A stretch of DNA of 64,000 nt, from the NCBI GenBank assembly GCA_963763215.1, contig CAVXNX010000002.1, forward strand, positions 310,001 to 374,000, given 5' to 3'. The notes beneath the pieces were generated by a model. The model was not told the origin of the DNA. It did not search any database and saw only the letters and a list, made by a program, of their open reading frames with translations. The position numbers and the translations under genes were made by a program. This DNA comes from DASQZK01 sp963763215. GTDB lineage: Bacteria > Bacteroidota > Bacteroidia > Bacteroidales > GCA-2748055. This document shows, piece after piece, positions 48,194 through 58,942 of the stretch (position 1 is the stretch's first letter; every line of letters starts with the position of its first letter).

Positions 48194-50072
48194 CTATTTG
48201 ATCTTCAGGTTATCGGGTACTTCGACGGGTTGGACGACGATATCACCCTTTTCGGTTCCGATCACCCTGAATTCAACGCGCCGGTTCAGCTGGCGCCCTT
48301 CTTTGGAATCCCGGCCATTGGGAAGGCGGTTCAGGGCTACCGGCTTGTCTTCGCTGAAACCTTTGAATTCCATCCTGTTTCCCGGGACGCCGAGCCCGGT
48401 GAGATAGCGGATCACCGACTTCGCCCGTCTTTCGGAAAGGGCCTGGTTGTATTCTTCGGAACCGATGGCGTCGGTATGACCGCGGACTTCCAGTTTGATC
48501 TCCGGATACTCATCCATCACATCTTTGATGTCCTTCAGCTTTTGTTTGGCATTGTCGGAAAGGGCATCGCTGTCGAAGCCGAAGAAGATGGGCTTGATAA
48601 AATAGCGTGGGAGAGGGGACCTTTGATTCCGTTTCGGCGATTTCATTTTTCTGTGCCTCCTCCTCAAGGGCAGGTTTGGTCTCCATGGTTTCGGGGATAT
48701 TCTGCTCCACATTTTCGATTTTATTCGCTTCCTTAACCTGTGGGATGTCTTTAACGACGTCTTTTTCCGTTTTCTGGATTTCGGCCGTGGGAGCTTCGGT
48801 GCTTATCCTGACATCGTAGATATCCCCGCTGCCAAATCCGTCAGGTTCATATCGGGTGAGGTAGCCCTCGTCATTGCTGATGGGGTAATAGAAGAGGTCA
48901 TCGTCGGTGGTGTTCAGCGGATAGGGTTCAGGGACAGGTTCCGACCAGCTTCCGTCGTCATTGAGGTTGGAATAGAAGATGTCGTAACCGCCGATGGTAT
49001 TATGGCCCTGCGAGCTGAAATAGAGGCGTTTGCCGTCCTGGCTGAGGAAAGGGCTGTCCTCATTGAATTCGGTATTAATGGTTTTGCCGAGGTTGGCCGG
49101 TTCGCCCCATTCGCCCGTAGGCGTTTTCTTCGAGACATAAATGTCCATCTCGCCAAAGCCGCCCGTCCGGTTGCTGGTGAAATACAGTTCTTTTCCGTCG
49201 GGGGAAAGACTGGCATGCGATTCGAAAAATTTGCTGTTGACAGGCTTCCCGATATTCCTTGATTTGGACCAGGTCATCTGGTCAAAGTCACTGACCATGA
49301 TGTCGGAATCGAAGTTCGTGATCTTCACCAGGAACATCTGTTTACCGTCGTGGGAAAGGGAACAGACGTACTGGTCACCGTCAGACTGGAGCTGGGGAGT
49401 GATGTTGACCGGATTGGTCCACTGGTTGTTCAGTTTCCGAACAAAGTACACCGCGTCGTAAAATTTCCTCGAGCTCATAAAGGCCATCACACTGTCGTTT
49501 CCCGAAAGCACGGCATGAAAATTATTCATGTTCGTGTTGAAGCGGTTCCCGAGATTAGTCGACTGCAGGTAAACCGGTGCCTTCATGGCCTCCTTTGCTC
49601 TTTGGCAGGCCTCGATTTGCTGGTTGGCATAGTTGTGTTCCGTGTCATATCCTTTGGGGAATTTTTCGTTGAATTCGCGGTAGGTTTCAATGGCTTTGTC
49701 GAGCTGGTTGTCGATCCGGTAAGCATTTCCCAGGAAAAGCAGTGCGTCGGGAGCAGCAGCTTCCTCTTTAAAACTGCCTTCGCGGTAACTTTCGGAAATA
49801 TTTTGAATGGCTTTTTGGAGGTAGGGGATAGCCTGTGCTTTTTGGCCTTCAAGATTGAGATAACAGACGCCCATCCGGTAGTTCAGGTTGGCATTGTCCT
49901 GGTAGCCGTCATCGTAAACCTTTTTAAAGGATAATAATGCATCCTCATAAGATTCATTGGAAAGGAAGTACTCACCGTCATAAAAGTTCAATCTCGCATC
50001 GTCTTTCTGTGCATCTATGTTAAGGGCGGGGAGGATTAATACCAACAGCAAGAGAAGGGATAGCTTTTTCAT
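48194..50072 (-). CDS. TPR / PD40 / OmpA protein (PorE-like), frameshifted
   Basis: About 625 residues after removing one extra base near 48608 (SKVPSP-RYFIKPIFFGFDSD). Signal peptide MKKLSLLLLLVLILPALNIDA; TPR helices to about 160; propeller with ASLSPDGKELYFTSNRTGGF and GHNTIGGYDIFYSN; acidic linker; OmpA peptidoglycan-binding domain with RGHTDAIGSEEYNQALSERR and NRRVEFRVI. The layout matches PorE except that no carboxypeptidase-regulatory domain is obvious. It probably anchors an envelope complex to peptidoglycan. Confidence 0.9.
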
Positions 50073-50098
50073 AGCGAGCTATAATTGATTGATTATAG

Positions 50099-50106
50099 CA
50101 AATTTA
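50099..50106 (-). promoter_or_regulatory. Possible -7 box (TAAATTTG) for the PorE-like gene
   Basis: CAAATTTA on the plus strand, TAnnTTTG toward the gene, 26 bases before its ATG. Confidence 0.4.
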
Positions 50107-50248
50107 AAAATTTATTCAAGAGTTCAGAAAAATTACGCTTCTATTTACTGTTCAGCGGCCGATTAATTTGATAAAGGAGTATAAGTCCGGGGATGAATGC
50201 AGGATTCATACCCCGGACTGTCAGATTTTCAGATTTTCAACCTGCGAC

Positions 50249-53200
50249 TCAGTCGATGGTCCGGTCACCTGTCGTTTTGTCCCTTCTTTTTTTCCGCCGG
50301 GCGAGGAGGATGAGGATGAAGATGGCGATGCCTTCCAGGATCAGGATGCCCGCGGTTAGCCTCACGCCGCGTTTAAAGCGGTTAAGGGTAAGGGCCTGGT
50401 CGAGGTTCACCGGTAAGGGATTTTCGGCCGTCGTCTGGTCCATCGCCATCCTGAGGATGATATCCCAGATCTCCGACGGATCAAAGCCATATTGTCCCGC
50501 AATGCTGAGAAGGTACTGGATGAGGTCATCGATGGTATTGATATTCATCCCGTTCAGGTCGAGGTCATCGAGAGCTTTCCTGAGTCCGGGGCTGGCGAAT
50601 CGTTTCATCACCTCCGTAAAATGGTTGAGATTGTCGTGGCTGATCACCCTGGCCAGAACATGGTAGACATCCCTTGGCGTGTAGTCACGTTTGTCTGCCT
50701 GGTCGAGCATATAGCGAATGAGGCCCTCGACGTTTTCGATGCCCGCTTCACTGAGCCTGAGATCCCGGAGCATGGTCTGGAGATCGCCTTCCGACAGGGC
50801 CTCCAGTTTTTTACGGAAGAGCTGCAGGTCGTAGTTTTTCAGGTAGCTGCTGAACAGGTCCAGGATATCGTTTTTCGAGACGGCATTGTTTTTTCCTGCC
50901 CTGGAGAGAAGGTCGGTGAACACGCCGTCGGCATAGCGGACGTTACCGGGGACATTCCCGAGAAGCTCGAGGATGTCCTTGTCCGCGATTTCCCGGAGGG
51001 CTTTCAGGATCGATGGTGCATCGATCGCTTCGGCTTTCAGGATGACCCGGATGATGTCCGCTTTGTCGAGATTTCCCGCATCGGCCTGGCTGAGGAGATA
51101 ATCGACCAGGTCCTGTTTGCTTTGTATACCCTGCTTGTCGGTGTCGACCGACAGGATGAAATCCCTGGTGTTTCCCGACGACACTTCGGCAAGCCTCCTG
51201 AGGAAAAGCTGGAGATCGCTCATGGTGGTGTAATCCGACAGCATCCGGATGACATCGTCGATGGTGTAATCGTATTTAGCTGTATTTTCGAAGAGATCCT
51301 GGATCAGGTCATCCAGGGTGGTGATGCCTTCTTTGCCAGTGTCGATGGTCAGCATCCGTTTTTTGAGGTTGGGGGAAGCGTAGACGGCCATCTTTCTGAT
51401 AATGTCGTCGAGGTCCCCGTCGAAGGCCAGTTTCAGCAGTACACGGTCCACATCGGCGGATGAAAAGCCCAGGCTGTCGGCATGGGTTTTCAGGAAGGCA
51501 ATAAATTCATCTTCTGAGCTGAAATTCCCCTGGCTGACATCCCATGAATCGAGGAAATCACGCAGTTTCCCTTCGGCGAGGCCATCCATTTTCAGCTTCA
51601 GGTTCACAATATTGCGGATGTCCTGGTCGATTGCAGCCCGCAGAAGCGCGTCCACATCCTCGTCGGTGTAGTTGAGGTTATAGGGATTACGGTACAGGAA
51701 GCTGGCGAGGTCCCCGGCAGTGTAGATCCGGTTTGACGGCAGGTCGAGGGTATCGAGCAGCCCCTTCAGGTCGCCGTTGGCCAGAGCAGCCAGGGTTTTC
51801 CGGAATGCGTAGGCATCCCGCGAACTCGCCAGGCCGGTGAGAAGATCGAGGAGTTCGCCGGATGTGTAGTTGCCTTCGCGGGTATGGTGATACAGGTTGA
51901 CGGCGAGGGCGCCGGCGGTCTTGATGTCCTTCTCTTCAATCTTGACATAACTGATATAGTCAAGGAGATTGCCTTTCGATTCCGATTTCATGATGTCGAG
52001 CAGGAAGAACGGATCGTCAGTTTCCTGTGAAGCCAGTATTCCCAGGGCGGTGAGCACATCGTCGGCGGTGAACCCGGATTTGGAGGCGGTCTCGACGAGG
52101 TGAACGGTCAGCTCGCGGGGAGTGTGGATCCCGGCGGCTTCAGTGTCGAGACTATCGAGGTATGCTCTGAGCGGTTGGCCCGATACCCTTTTCATATCGC
52201 GGATGAACTCCTGGAGGTCCTTCATGGTGGCCGCCTTTTTCACGAGGTCACGGACGTCGGCAGAGGTATAGCCTGACGATCCGGCGTGATCTTCCAGGTA
52301 GGTGACCAGGTCGCCGGAGGAGGAAAGACCTGCCCGCCCCGGATCCAGCGTGTCGAGCACGGCGGCGATAGTGCCGGTGGCATAGGATTGCAGTTTATTT
52401 TTGAAGAGATTCGCATCGTCTCCCTCTCCCGGTTTTACCGGACCGGCGGCAGATGCCTGGGTGATGACCGGCATGGGGTTGAGGGCAGCGGCAGATGTGT
52501 CGGGGTTGGCCGGAACCACGGGAACCTGATTGATCACCTCGGCCGATTTCCGGACGGAATTTCCCGTCTTCATCTTCAACCGTGATAACCACGGTGTTGT
52601 GCCCCGGTGCCGGCACGAATTCATAACTCTGTCTCTTTCTGTTCACTTCGAGGGTATCGGTGCCGGCCAGGAGGCTGTCGTGATAGACTTCGACGAAGGC
52701 TTTGGTATCCGGAGCGGCATTGAAACGGACCTTCACCTCGCGTGTTTTGTCGATGGTGATCAGGGTATCCCTGATGGTCAGGAGTTTATCGGCTTCTTCC
52801 GGCGTCATCGGCTGCTGGCGGGGCTGGAGGAGGATCTCGCCGGGGATGGTCATCCCTTCATGCGGGGTGTTGGAAGCGACATTGAGCTGTTGCATATGCT
52901 GGTTAAACCGGTCGCTGTTGACGATCATGTTGTAACGACCGGCGGGAACGGAGAAATGGAAATCCCCGGCGTTATTGGGATTCAGTGTGGCTACCGTGTC
53001 GCCCGAGAGTGTATTGACAACGGATATCGTCACCAGCGAAGAGTCGGCCGCTTCGCCCATGTATTTCAGGAGACCGGTGATGGGAAACTCGCGCGGGAAA
53101 TCAGCACTGTAAATTTCGTAACGGTAGATATCGAACCTGCCCTGTCCGCCGGGTGAATACCTGGAATAATAAGCCACCTGGCCATCCTTGATGGGGAAGA

Positions 53201-54374
53201 GAAACTGGTCGTCGTCGGTGGTGTTCAGAGGATAGCCCAGGTTTACCGGTTCAGCCCAGGAGCCATCGGACTTGCGTTTGCTGACGAAATTGTCGTATCC
53301 GCCCATATTGTAATGGCCATACGAACTGAAATACAGCCGGCTACCGTCACCCGTGATAAAAGGCGTATCGTCGTTGTAGGCGGTGTTGATGGAAGGGCCG
53401 AGATTGACAGCGGGCCCCCAGTTGCCGTTGGCCTGCCTGTTGGAACGGTAAATATCCAGTCCGCCATACCCTTCTTTCCGGTTGCTGGAGAAATACAGAC
53501 TTTTCCCGTCGCGGGTCATCGATGCATGGGATTCCCAGTACTTGGTGTTGATATTTTCGTTCAGCTTCTGCAGAGGAGTCCATTTTCCCTTCACCAGTTT
53601 GGAATGGTAAAGGTTACCGATGAACTGGTCGTTGCGGTAGATGAACATCTCGGTACCATCATAGGACAGAGACGTCGGGTAGACGTCGCCGTCAACACCC
53701 AGTTCGGGAACGATATTGCGAGGGGTGCTCCATTTCCCGTTCACTTTTTCGGTGAAGAAGATGGCATCATAAAACTGGAGCTCTTCCGTGTAGGCCATTT
53801 TTGTCTCATCGCCGGAAAGGACGGGATGGCTTTCGGCAAAGCGGGTATTGATTTCGGGTGAAAGATCCTGCCTGTCGAAATCGATCGGTTTTTTCATCAG
53901 CGCGGCGGCAGCATCACAGGCCGCGATCTGCCCCTTGACCAGTGCGGTGTCAAAGACTTCAGGATCGAGGACATTGAGGAACTTCGTATAGCAGTCCTTC
54001 GCTTTGTCGAGCTGGTTGTTGATCCGGTAAGCTGTGCCCAGGTAAAACAGGGCTTCGGGCGGGGCCGATCGTTCCTTGAAGCTGTTCACCTTGTACTTCT
54101 GCGAAATATCTTTGGCTGCCAGTTCCAGGTAATGGATGGATTTATCCTTTTCATAGGGGCTGTTAACAAAACAGACGCCGATTTTGAAGTTGACATTGTC
54201 GTTATCCGGATCCTGCCTGTGGATCTGCAGGTACAACGGCAGAGCTTCCGCGTATTCTTCGAAAAGAAAAAAGGATTCCGCTTCCAGAAAAAGCTGCCGG
54301 GGTTCCTTTGCCTGGCCGAATCCGGCCAGGGAACAGATCATTGTCAGACAGAATAATGCAAGGGCCTTTTTCAT
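50249..54374 (-). CDS. Giant TPR / PD40 protein with ten helical repeats and a C-terminal membrane anchor, frameshifted
   Basis: About 1374 residues after removing one extra base near 52547-52549 (DGKFRPE-SAEVINQ). Signal peptide MKKALALFCLTMICSLAG; TPR part; propeller (GRDGKSLYF-type repeats, YGHYNMGGYDNFVS); two Ig/carboxypeptidase-regulatory-like segments (about 420-600); Pro/Ala linker; then residues about 655-1313 hold ten tandem repeats of 64-69 residues; finally a membrane helix (LTAGILILEGIAIFILILLA) and a basic tail. Third member of the PD40 group, but the OmpA domain is replaced by the repeats and anchor. Function unknown; a spacer or binding rod in an envelope complex is inference. 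Confidence 0.85.
50435..52411 (-). repeat. Ten tandem repeats of about 66 codons inside the giant PD40 gene
   Basis: Each unit reads roughly: amphipathic helix (LxxFxxxLxxLAxG), helix LxxxLDxLD, a turn with GI or I then T/S, DLxxYLxxxA helix, then GYTxxDV, and helix LLxxLAxxxDL. Examples of the turn: GYTSADV, GFTADDV, NYTDEDV, GFSSADV, DYTIDDV, DYTPRDV. Units are diverged at the DNA level, so this is an old duplication and not an assembly repeat. Confidence 0.8.
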
Positions 54375-54751
54375 CCGTATAGGGTTTCAGTGGTGTTATT
54401 TCTTATGAAGTGATCCGCCCTTTTCCCGATCATTGACCGACCGGAAGGACGTTTGTTTTTGCCTGGATCCGTCGCAGATATCAGGTTTCAGATGAACAGA
54501 TAACCGGGATTTCTCCGTGACCGGGTATGGATCAAGCATCTTTCCTGGAAAGGGTCGGGTGAATGAAGGTCCTGGTTCAGGCATGGCCGGTTCGTCAAAC
54601 AAATTTATAAATTTGTATGAAAGTAATGAATTCTGTCGTTTCGTACCCACCTCTTTTCCTGATATTTTTGATAGAGTTTCGCCAGATTCCTGTCAACACG
54701 TTAAAAGCTCGGGTGAAAACAGGACAGACTTTTTTCCGGAAGGGTTGCATC
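54375..54751. other. Intergenic stretch upstream of the giant PD40 gene
   Basis: No gene seen. Contains a perfect 16-base palindrome CAAATTTATAAATTTG at 54600-54615. Both strands of it match TAnnTTTG, so it could be a -7 box or an operator for the gene starting at 54374, though 226 bases away. Confidence 0.45.
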
Positions 54752-56709
54752 TTATCTGCGTGCACCCATCAGGTTCTTCCATAACAGCGTGAAATCGACC
54801 GATATCCTGTAGTCACGGGCATATTCAAGGTTCAGATTTTCAATGAAGGATTCCTCCGCTTCTTCGCCACTGAGACTGTCAAGTTCGAAGACGCCATCCT
54901 GAAGAGAAGGGATCATACTTACATCCCCTTTACGAGAATATCCGATCCAGGTTTTCTTTCCGGCCAAAACAATGAACGCATTCTTCAGAAAATCATGGTA
55001 TTTCCTGAAAAAAAGGAAGAGAAACGGCGAGAAAAGGATCAGCAGAAGGGCCGAAACAATGTCGAAGAGGCGTTTGTTTCTCCGGTTCCGTCCCCGGCTG
55101 ATCGAGTTGAAATGGATGAGGTAGAGTTCTCCGGCCGTGTTGATGGAGTTACTCCCGATGATGGAGAGGCTCTCGGGAGGGGCGATCTTAAATTCCACCT
55201 GGACATCGGTAAGCCGGGTCATGTTCCGGATGATGTCACGGGCTTCCAGGTCGCCGGCACAGAAAACGATCTCGTCGACGCGGTGGATCCTGATGATCTC
55301 CCTGAGCTGGTCGATGTTTCCGAGATATAATTTGCCGGCGTCGGTGCGCTGGTTCCCCGGATGGACAAAGCCGGCGATTTCGGGCCTGATCCTCGTCCGG
55401 CCAAGGATGTTGCTGACGCGTTTGACTTCGCCGGGGAGTCCGACCAGCACCAGGCGCTTTTTCCGGTTGGCCGGGAATTCATAATCTTTTACCCCGGCGA
55501 TATTGAGGATGAGCCTGTGCAGCAGGATGGCCAGGATGCCCCAGAGTGCACCCAGGAGGATGAGTGCCCTCGAAAAACGCAGGCTTTCCGGGATGAGCGC
55601 ATAAAGCACCAGGATGATCAATGTGCCGGTGATATGCCCCTTGAAGAGGTTCCAGAGCTTGACCGGTTTTTCATAACCGCCTGAATAATAAATGGAAAGG
55701 ACCCAGACCAGGATATAAAAAGGGACCACAAACCGGATGAATTCCGGCGGAAAGTGGGTGGTGGTGCCGAATTTGAATTTTTCCCACAGCGGGGTCAGGA
55801 AATAGTAACCGGCAAAAATGAGGAGGATATCGATCAGCGGCTGGTAGGTCCGGGTGATGAAACGTTTAATGATCGAGAGGGAGGCCCTGAAATAGACCGC
55901 CAGGTTAATGAGAAAGGAGAACAGCCGGGCATTTTTACGCGAGAAGTGTTTCCTGGCGAAAATGATCATGGCTTTGTAAAAGACCAGAACATAATTGATG
56001 CTTCCTTTCTTGGTGCTCTCGCCCTTGTAATGGATGATGGTGGTTTCGGGGAAATAGTAATTGTGGTACCCGGCTTTGAGGATCCGGTAGGAGAGGTCAA
56101 TATCTTCCCCGTACATGAAAAACGTTTCATCGAGGAGGCCCGTTTTGATCGATGGTCTCTTTCCGGATGAACATGAACGCGCCGGCCAGGATCTCGATCT
56201 GGTGGGTCTGGTTCTGATCGAGGAATCCCATGTGGTAGCGGCCGAAGATCCTGGAATGCGGAAAGAGCCTGGCCAGGCCGAAAACCTTGAAAAAGGCGAC
56301 GGAAGGGGTGGGCAGGGCCCGTTTGGATTCCGGAAGGAAATTACCGGTGCCGTCGATCATTTTAACGCCCAGGGCCCCGGCATCCGGATGTTCATCCATA
56401 AACCGGATGCATTTTTCAAAGGTATCCTCTTCAACCACCGTATCGGGGTTCAAAAGGAGAATGTACCGGCCTCCCGACTGCTTTATGGCCTGGTTATTGG
56501 CCTTACTGAAGCCTGCATTGGTCTTGTTTTCAATCAGGGTGACCGAGGGGAAATTTTTCACGGATCATGGCGCACGACCCGTCGACCGAATTGTTGTCGA
56601 CCACAATCACTTCAGCCCGGATATTTTTGACTGCCCTGAATACGGAATGCAGGCACTGCTCGATAAAATACCTGACGTTATAATTGACAATGACAATGGA
56701 GAGGTCCAT
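54752..56709 (-). CDS. GT2 glycosyltransferase fused to a degenerate sugar-1-phosphate transferase, frameshifted twice
   Basis: About 651 residues from ATG 56709 (MDLSIVIVNYNVRYF) after removing extra bases at the gggg run 56547-56550 (REKFP-SVTLIENK) and near 56139 (DQNG-LLDETFFMYGED). The N-terminal 260 residues are GT2: IVVDNNSVDGS, LLLNPDTVVEED, GEDIDLSYR. Then about five membrane helices, a nucleotide-binding-like domain (KRLVLVGLPGEVKRV, DEIVFCAGDLE; CoA_binding_3 type), and a remnant of the bacterial sugar transferase domain: KRLFDIVSALLLILFSPFLF and the late ARDYRISVDFTLLWKNL are kept, but the catalytic middle is about 100 residues short. 38 bases after lysA. Confidence 0.82.
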
Positions 56710-56747
56710 GGGTGTTATGAAAGGTGAATCCCGCGTTGGGTTTATCA

Positions 56748-57986
56748 TCAAAGATCCTGTTCGATGATGATCTGGTTTTTCAGCAGGTCATCCATATCCT
56801 CGCGCTTCCGGATCAGGTAATCTTTTCCTTTATCGATCAATACTTCCGCCGGCCTGAACCGGGAGTTGTAATTCGATGCCATCGAAAAACAATAAGCTCC
56901 GGCATTCATGAAAGCGACGTAGTCACCCTCCGAAAGTTCAACGATCCGCCGGTTCCAGCCGAAAGTGTCCGTTTCACAAATATAACCCACCACCGTGTAA
57001 ATCCGTGTTTTTCCTTCCGGTTTCGACACATTGATGATGTGGTGATAGGCATCATAGAACATCGGCCGGATGAGATGATTCAGACCCGTATCCAGTCCGG
57101 CGAACACGGTTGACGTGGTCTGCTTGATCACGTTCACCCTGGCGATGAAATACCCGGTTTCACTGACCAGGAATTTTCCCGGTTCAAAGATCAGGGTCAG
57201 CTTTTTCCCGTAGTTTTTACAGAATTCATTGAACCGGCTGGAAAGTGTTTTTCCAAGTTCTTCAATATCGGTGGCGATATCATCGGGTTTGTAGGCCACC
57301 TTGAACCCGCTCCCGTAATCGATATAGTCGAGATTCTTGAATTCCCTGGCGGTTTCCAGCATGATCTCGGCTCCCTTGAGAAAGACCTCCACGTCGAGAA
57401 TGTCGGATCCGGTATGCATATGCAGTCCTTCCACTTTCATCTTATAGGTATCCACGATCCTGTGCACATGGGGGGTCTGGTAGATGGAGATGCCGAACTT
57501 CGAATCGATATGCCCGGTCGAAATTTTCTGGTTTCCGCCGCCCATGATGTGGGGGTTGATGCGGATGCACACCGGCACCTTTCCGCCGTATTTATCGCCG
57601 AACTGTTCCAGGATCGAGATATTGTCGATGTTGATTTTGACCCCTGCTTTCACCCCCATTTCGATCTCTTCCAGGGAAACGCAGTTTGGCGTGAACAGGA
57701 TATCCTGGGGGTTAAACCCGGCTTTCAGCCCCAGCCAGACTTCCTGGATGGACACGGCATCGAGCCCTGAGCCCAGGGATTTGAAATACTTGAGGACATT
57801 CACATTCGACAGGGCTTTACAGGCGAAATTTATCCTGACCCGGGTGTCACTGAATGCGGAGGTGATCCGCTCGTACTGCGCCCGCATTCGCGCCGTTTCG
57901 TAGATATATAAAGGGGAGTCGTATTTTTTCACCAGGTCGGTGACCGGGATGCCGTCGATCACATATTTTCCGTTTTTCAGTTCCAT
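56748..57986 (-). CDS. lysA: Diaminopimelate decarboxylase
   Basis: 412 residues. PLP Lys in NFACKALSN, HMHTGSD, GSGFKV, PGKFLVSETGYF, active-site Cys in YICETDTFG and AGAYCFSMASNYNS. Makes lysine from meso-diaminopimelate. Intact. A TAnnTTTG box lies 27 bases upstream; the glycosyltransferase follows closely. Confidence 0.95.
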   Translation of the reverse strand: MELKNGKYVIDGIPVTDLVKKYDSPLYIYETARMRAQYERITSAFSDTRVRINFACKALSNVNVLKYFKSLGSGLDAVSIQEVWLGLKAGFNPQDILFTPNCVSLEEIEMGVKAGVKINIDNISILEQFGDKYGGKVPVCIRINPHIMGGGNQKISTGHIDSKFGISIYQTPHVHRIVDTYKMKVEGLHMHTGSDILDVEVFLKGAEIMLETAREFKNLDYIDYGSGFKVAYKPDDIATDIEELGKTLSSRFNEFCKNYGKKLTLIFEPGKFLVSETGYFIARVNVIKQTTSTVFAGLDTGLNHLIRPMFYDAYHHIINVSKPEGKTRIYTVVGYICETDTFGWNRRIVELSEGDYVAFMNAGAYCFSMASNYNSRFRPAEVLIDKGKDYLIRKREDMDDLLKNQIIIEQDL

Positions 57987-58013
57987 GAGCTATGGCTTTT
58001 AGGATGTGCGTTA

Positions 58014-58021
58014 CAAAGATA
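58014..58021 (-). promoter_or_regulatory. Possible -7 box (TATCTTTG) for lysA
   Basis: CAAAGATA on the plus strand, TAnnTTTG toward lysA, 27 bases before its ATG. Confidence 0.4.
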
Positions 58022-58064
58022 GAAGATTTTGGATATTAGGGACAGGTCAGGTGCATTCCCGGCC

Positions 58065-58695
58065 TTATTGTTTCAGTGTCGATTCGAAATCGGTGCGGTT
58101 CACAATGCTTCGGCCAAGGGTGATCTCGTCGGTATATTCCAGGTCGTCGCCGATGGCAATACCCCTGGCGATGGTGGATATCCGGATATCCGCTTTCACG
58201 CAGACGTCGGTAAATGTAGAAATTCGTCGTGTCCCCTTCCATGGTGGTGGGCAGGGCAAGGATGATCTCCCGGATCCCGCTGTCTTTCTCATTGACCTTT
58301 TTCTCCAGGGAAGTGATCGTCAGATCGCCGGGACCGATCCCGTCCATGGGGCTGATAATCCCGCCAAGGACATGGTATACCCCCTGGTACTGCCGGGTGT
58401 TTTCGATCGACATGACATCACGGATGTTTTCAACCACGCATACCACCGAGGTATCGCGCCTGGGGTCGGAACAAATATGACAGATCTCCGAGTCGGAGAG
58501 ATTGTGACAGATCCGGCATTGTTTGATCTCCCGTCTGAGCCGGATCACTGCATTGCCAAAGGCCTCGGCCGCTTCAGGGTCCTGGCGGAGCAAATGCAGC
58601 ACCAGGCGCAGGGCCGTTTTTTGGCCAATGCCCGGGAGCCTGGCGAATTCATGGATGGCATCTTCGAGAAGCCGCGACGGATAATTCAATGGCAT
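58065..58695 (-). CDS. recR: Recombination protein RecR, frameshifted
   Basis: About 209 residues after removing one extra A from the run at 58194-58196 (minus strand; RRLRE-ADIRISTIARGI). Helix-hairpin-helix LARLPGIGQKTALRLVLHL-type region near the start, Cys4 zinc finger CRICHNLSDSEICHIC, Toprim motifs VVCVVENIRDVMSIE and ILALPTTMEGDTT, and the C-terminal GDDLEYTDEITLGRS. Works with RecF/RecO in gap repair. Confidence 0.93.
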
Positions 58696-58942
58696 CGTGA
58701 GTTCCTTTCTTTATTAATCCTGCAAAAGCTACAATCTTAACCACAGGAAAAACGGGCATTCCCCGGGAAAATTTTGTTGTTCCGGGCCGGGGATGTCCCG
58801 CTCTGATTGCAAAGTTAATCAAATCAAGCGGATGATGCGCCGCTGCCGGGCTTTTTGTGCCAGGTCCGAAAAGCTTTCCGAAGATGTCCCGGATATTGGA
58901 ATTATTTTTCTAATATTGGCGCACAAACGCGGGGATTCTATT

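Noticed and set aside
50492..51463. Plus-strand open frame of 323 codons
   Set aside because: Opposite strand of the helical repeats; repetitive only because the gene is.
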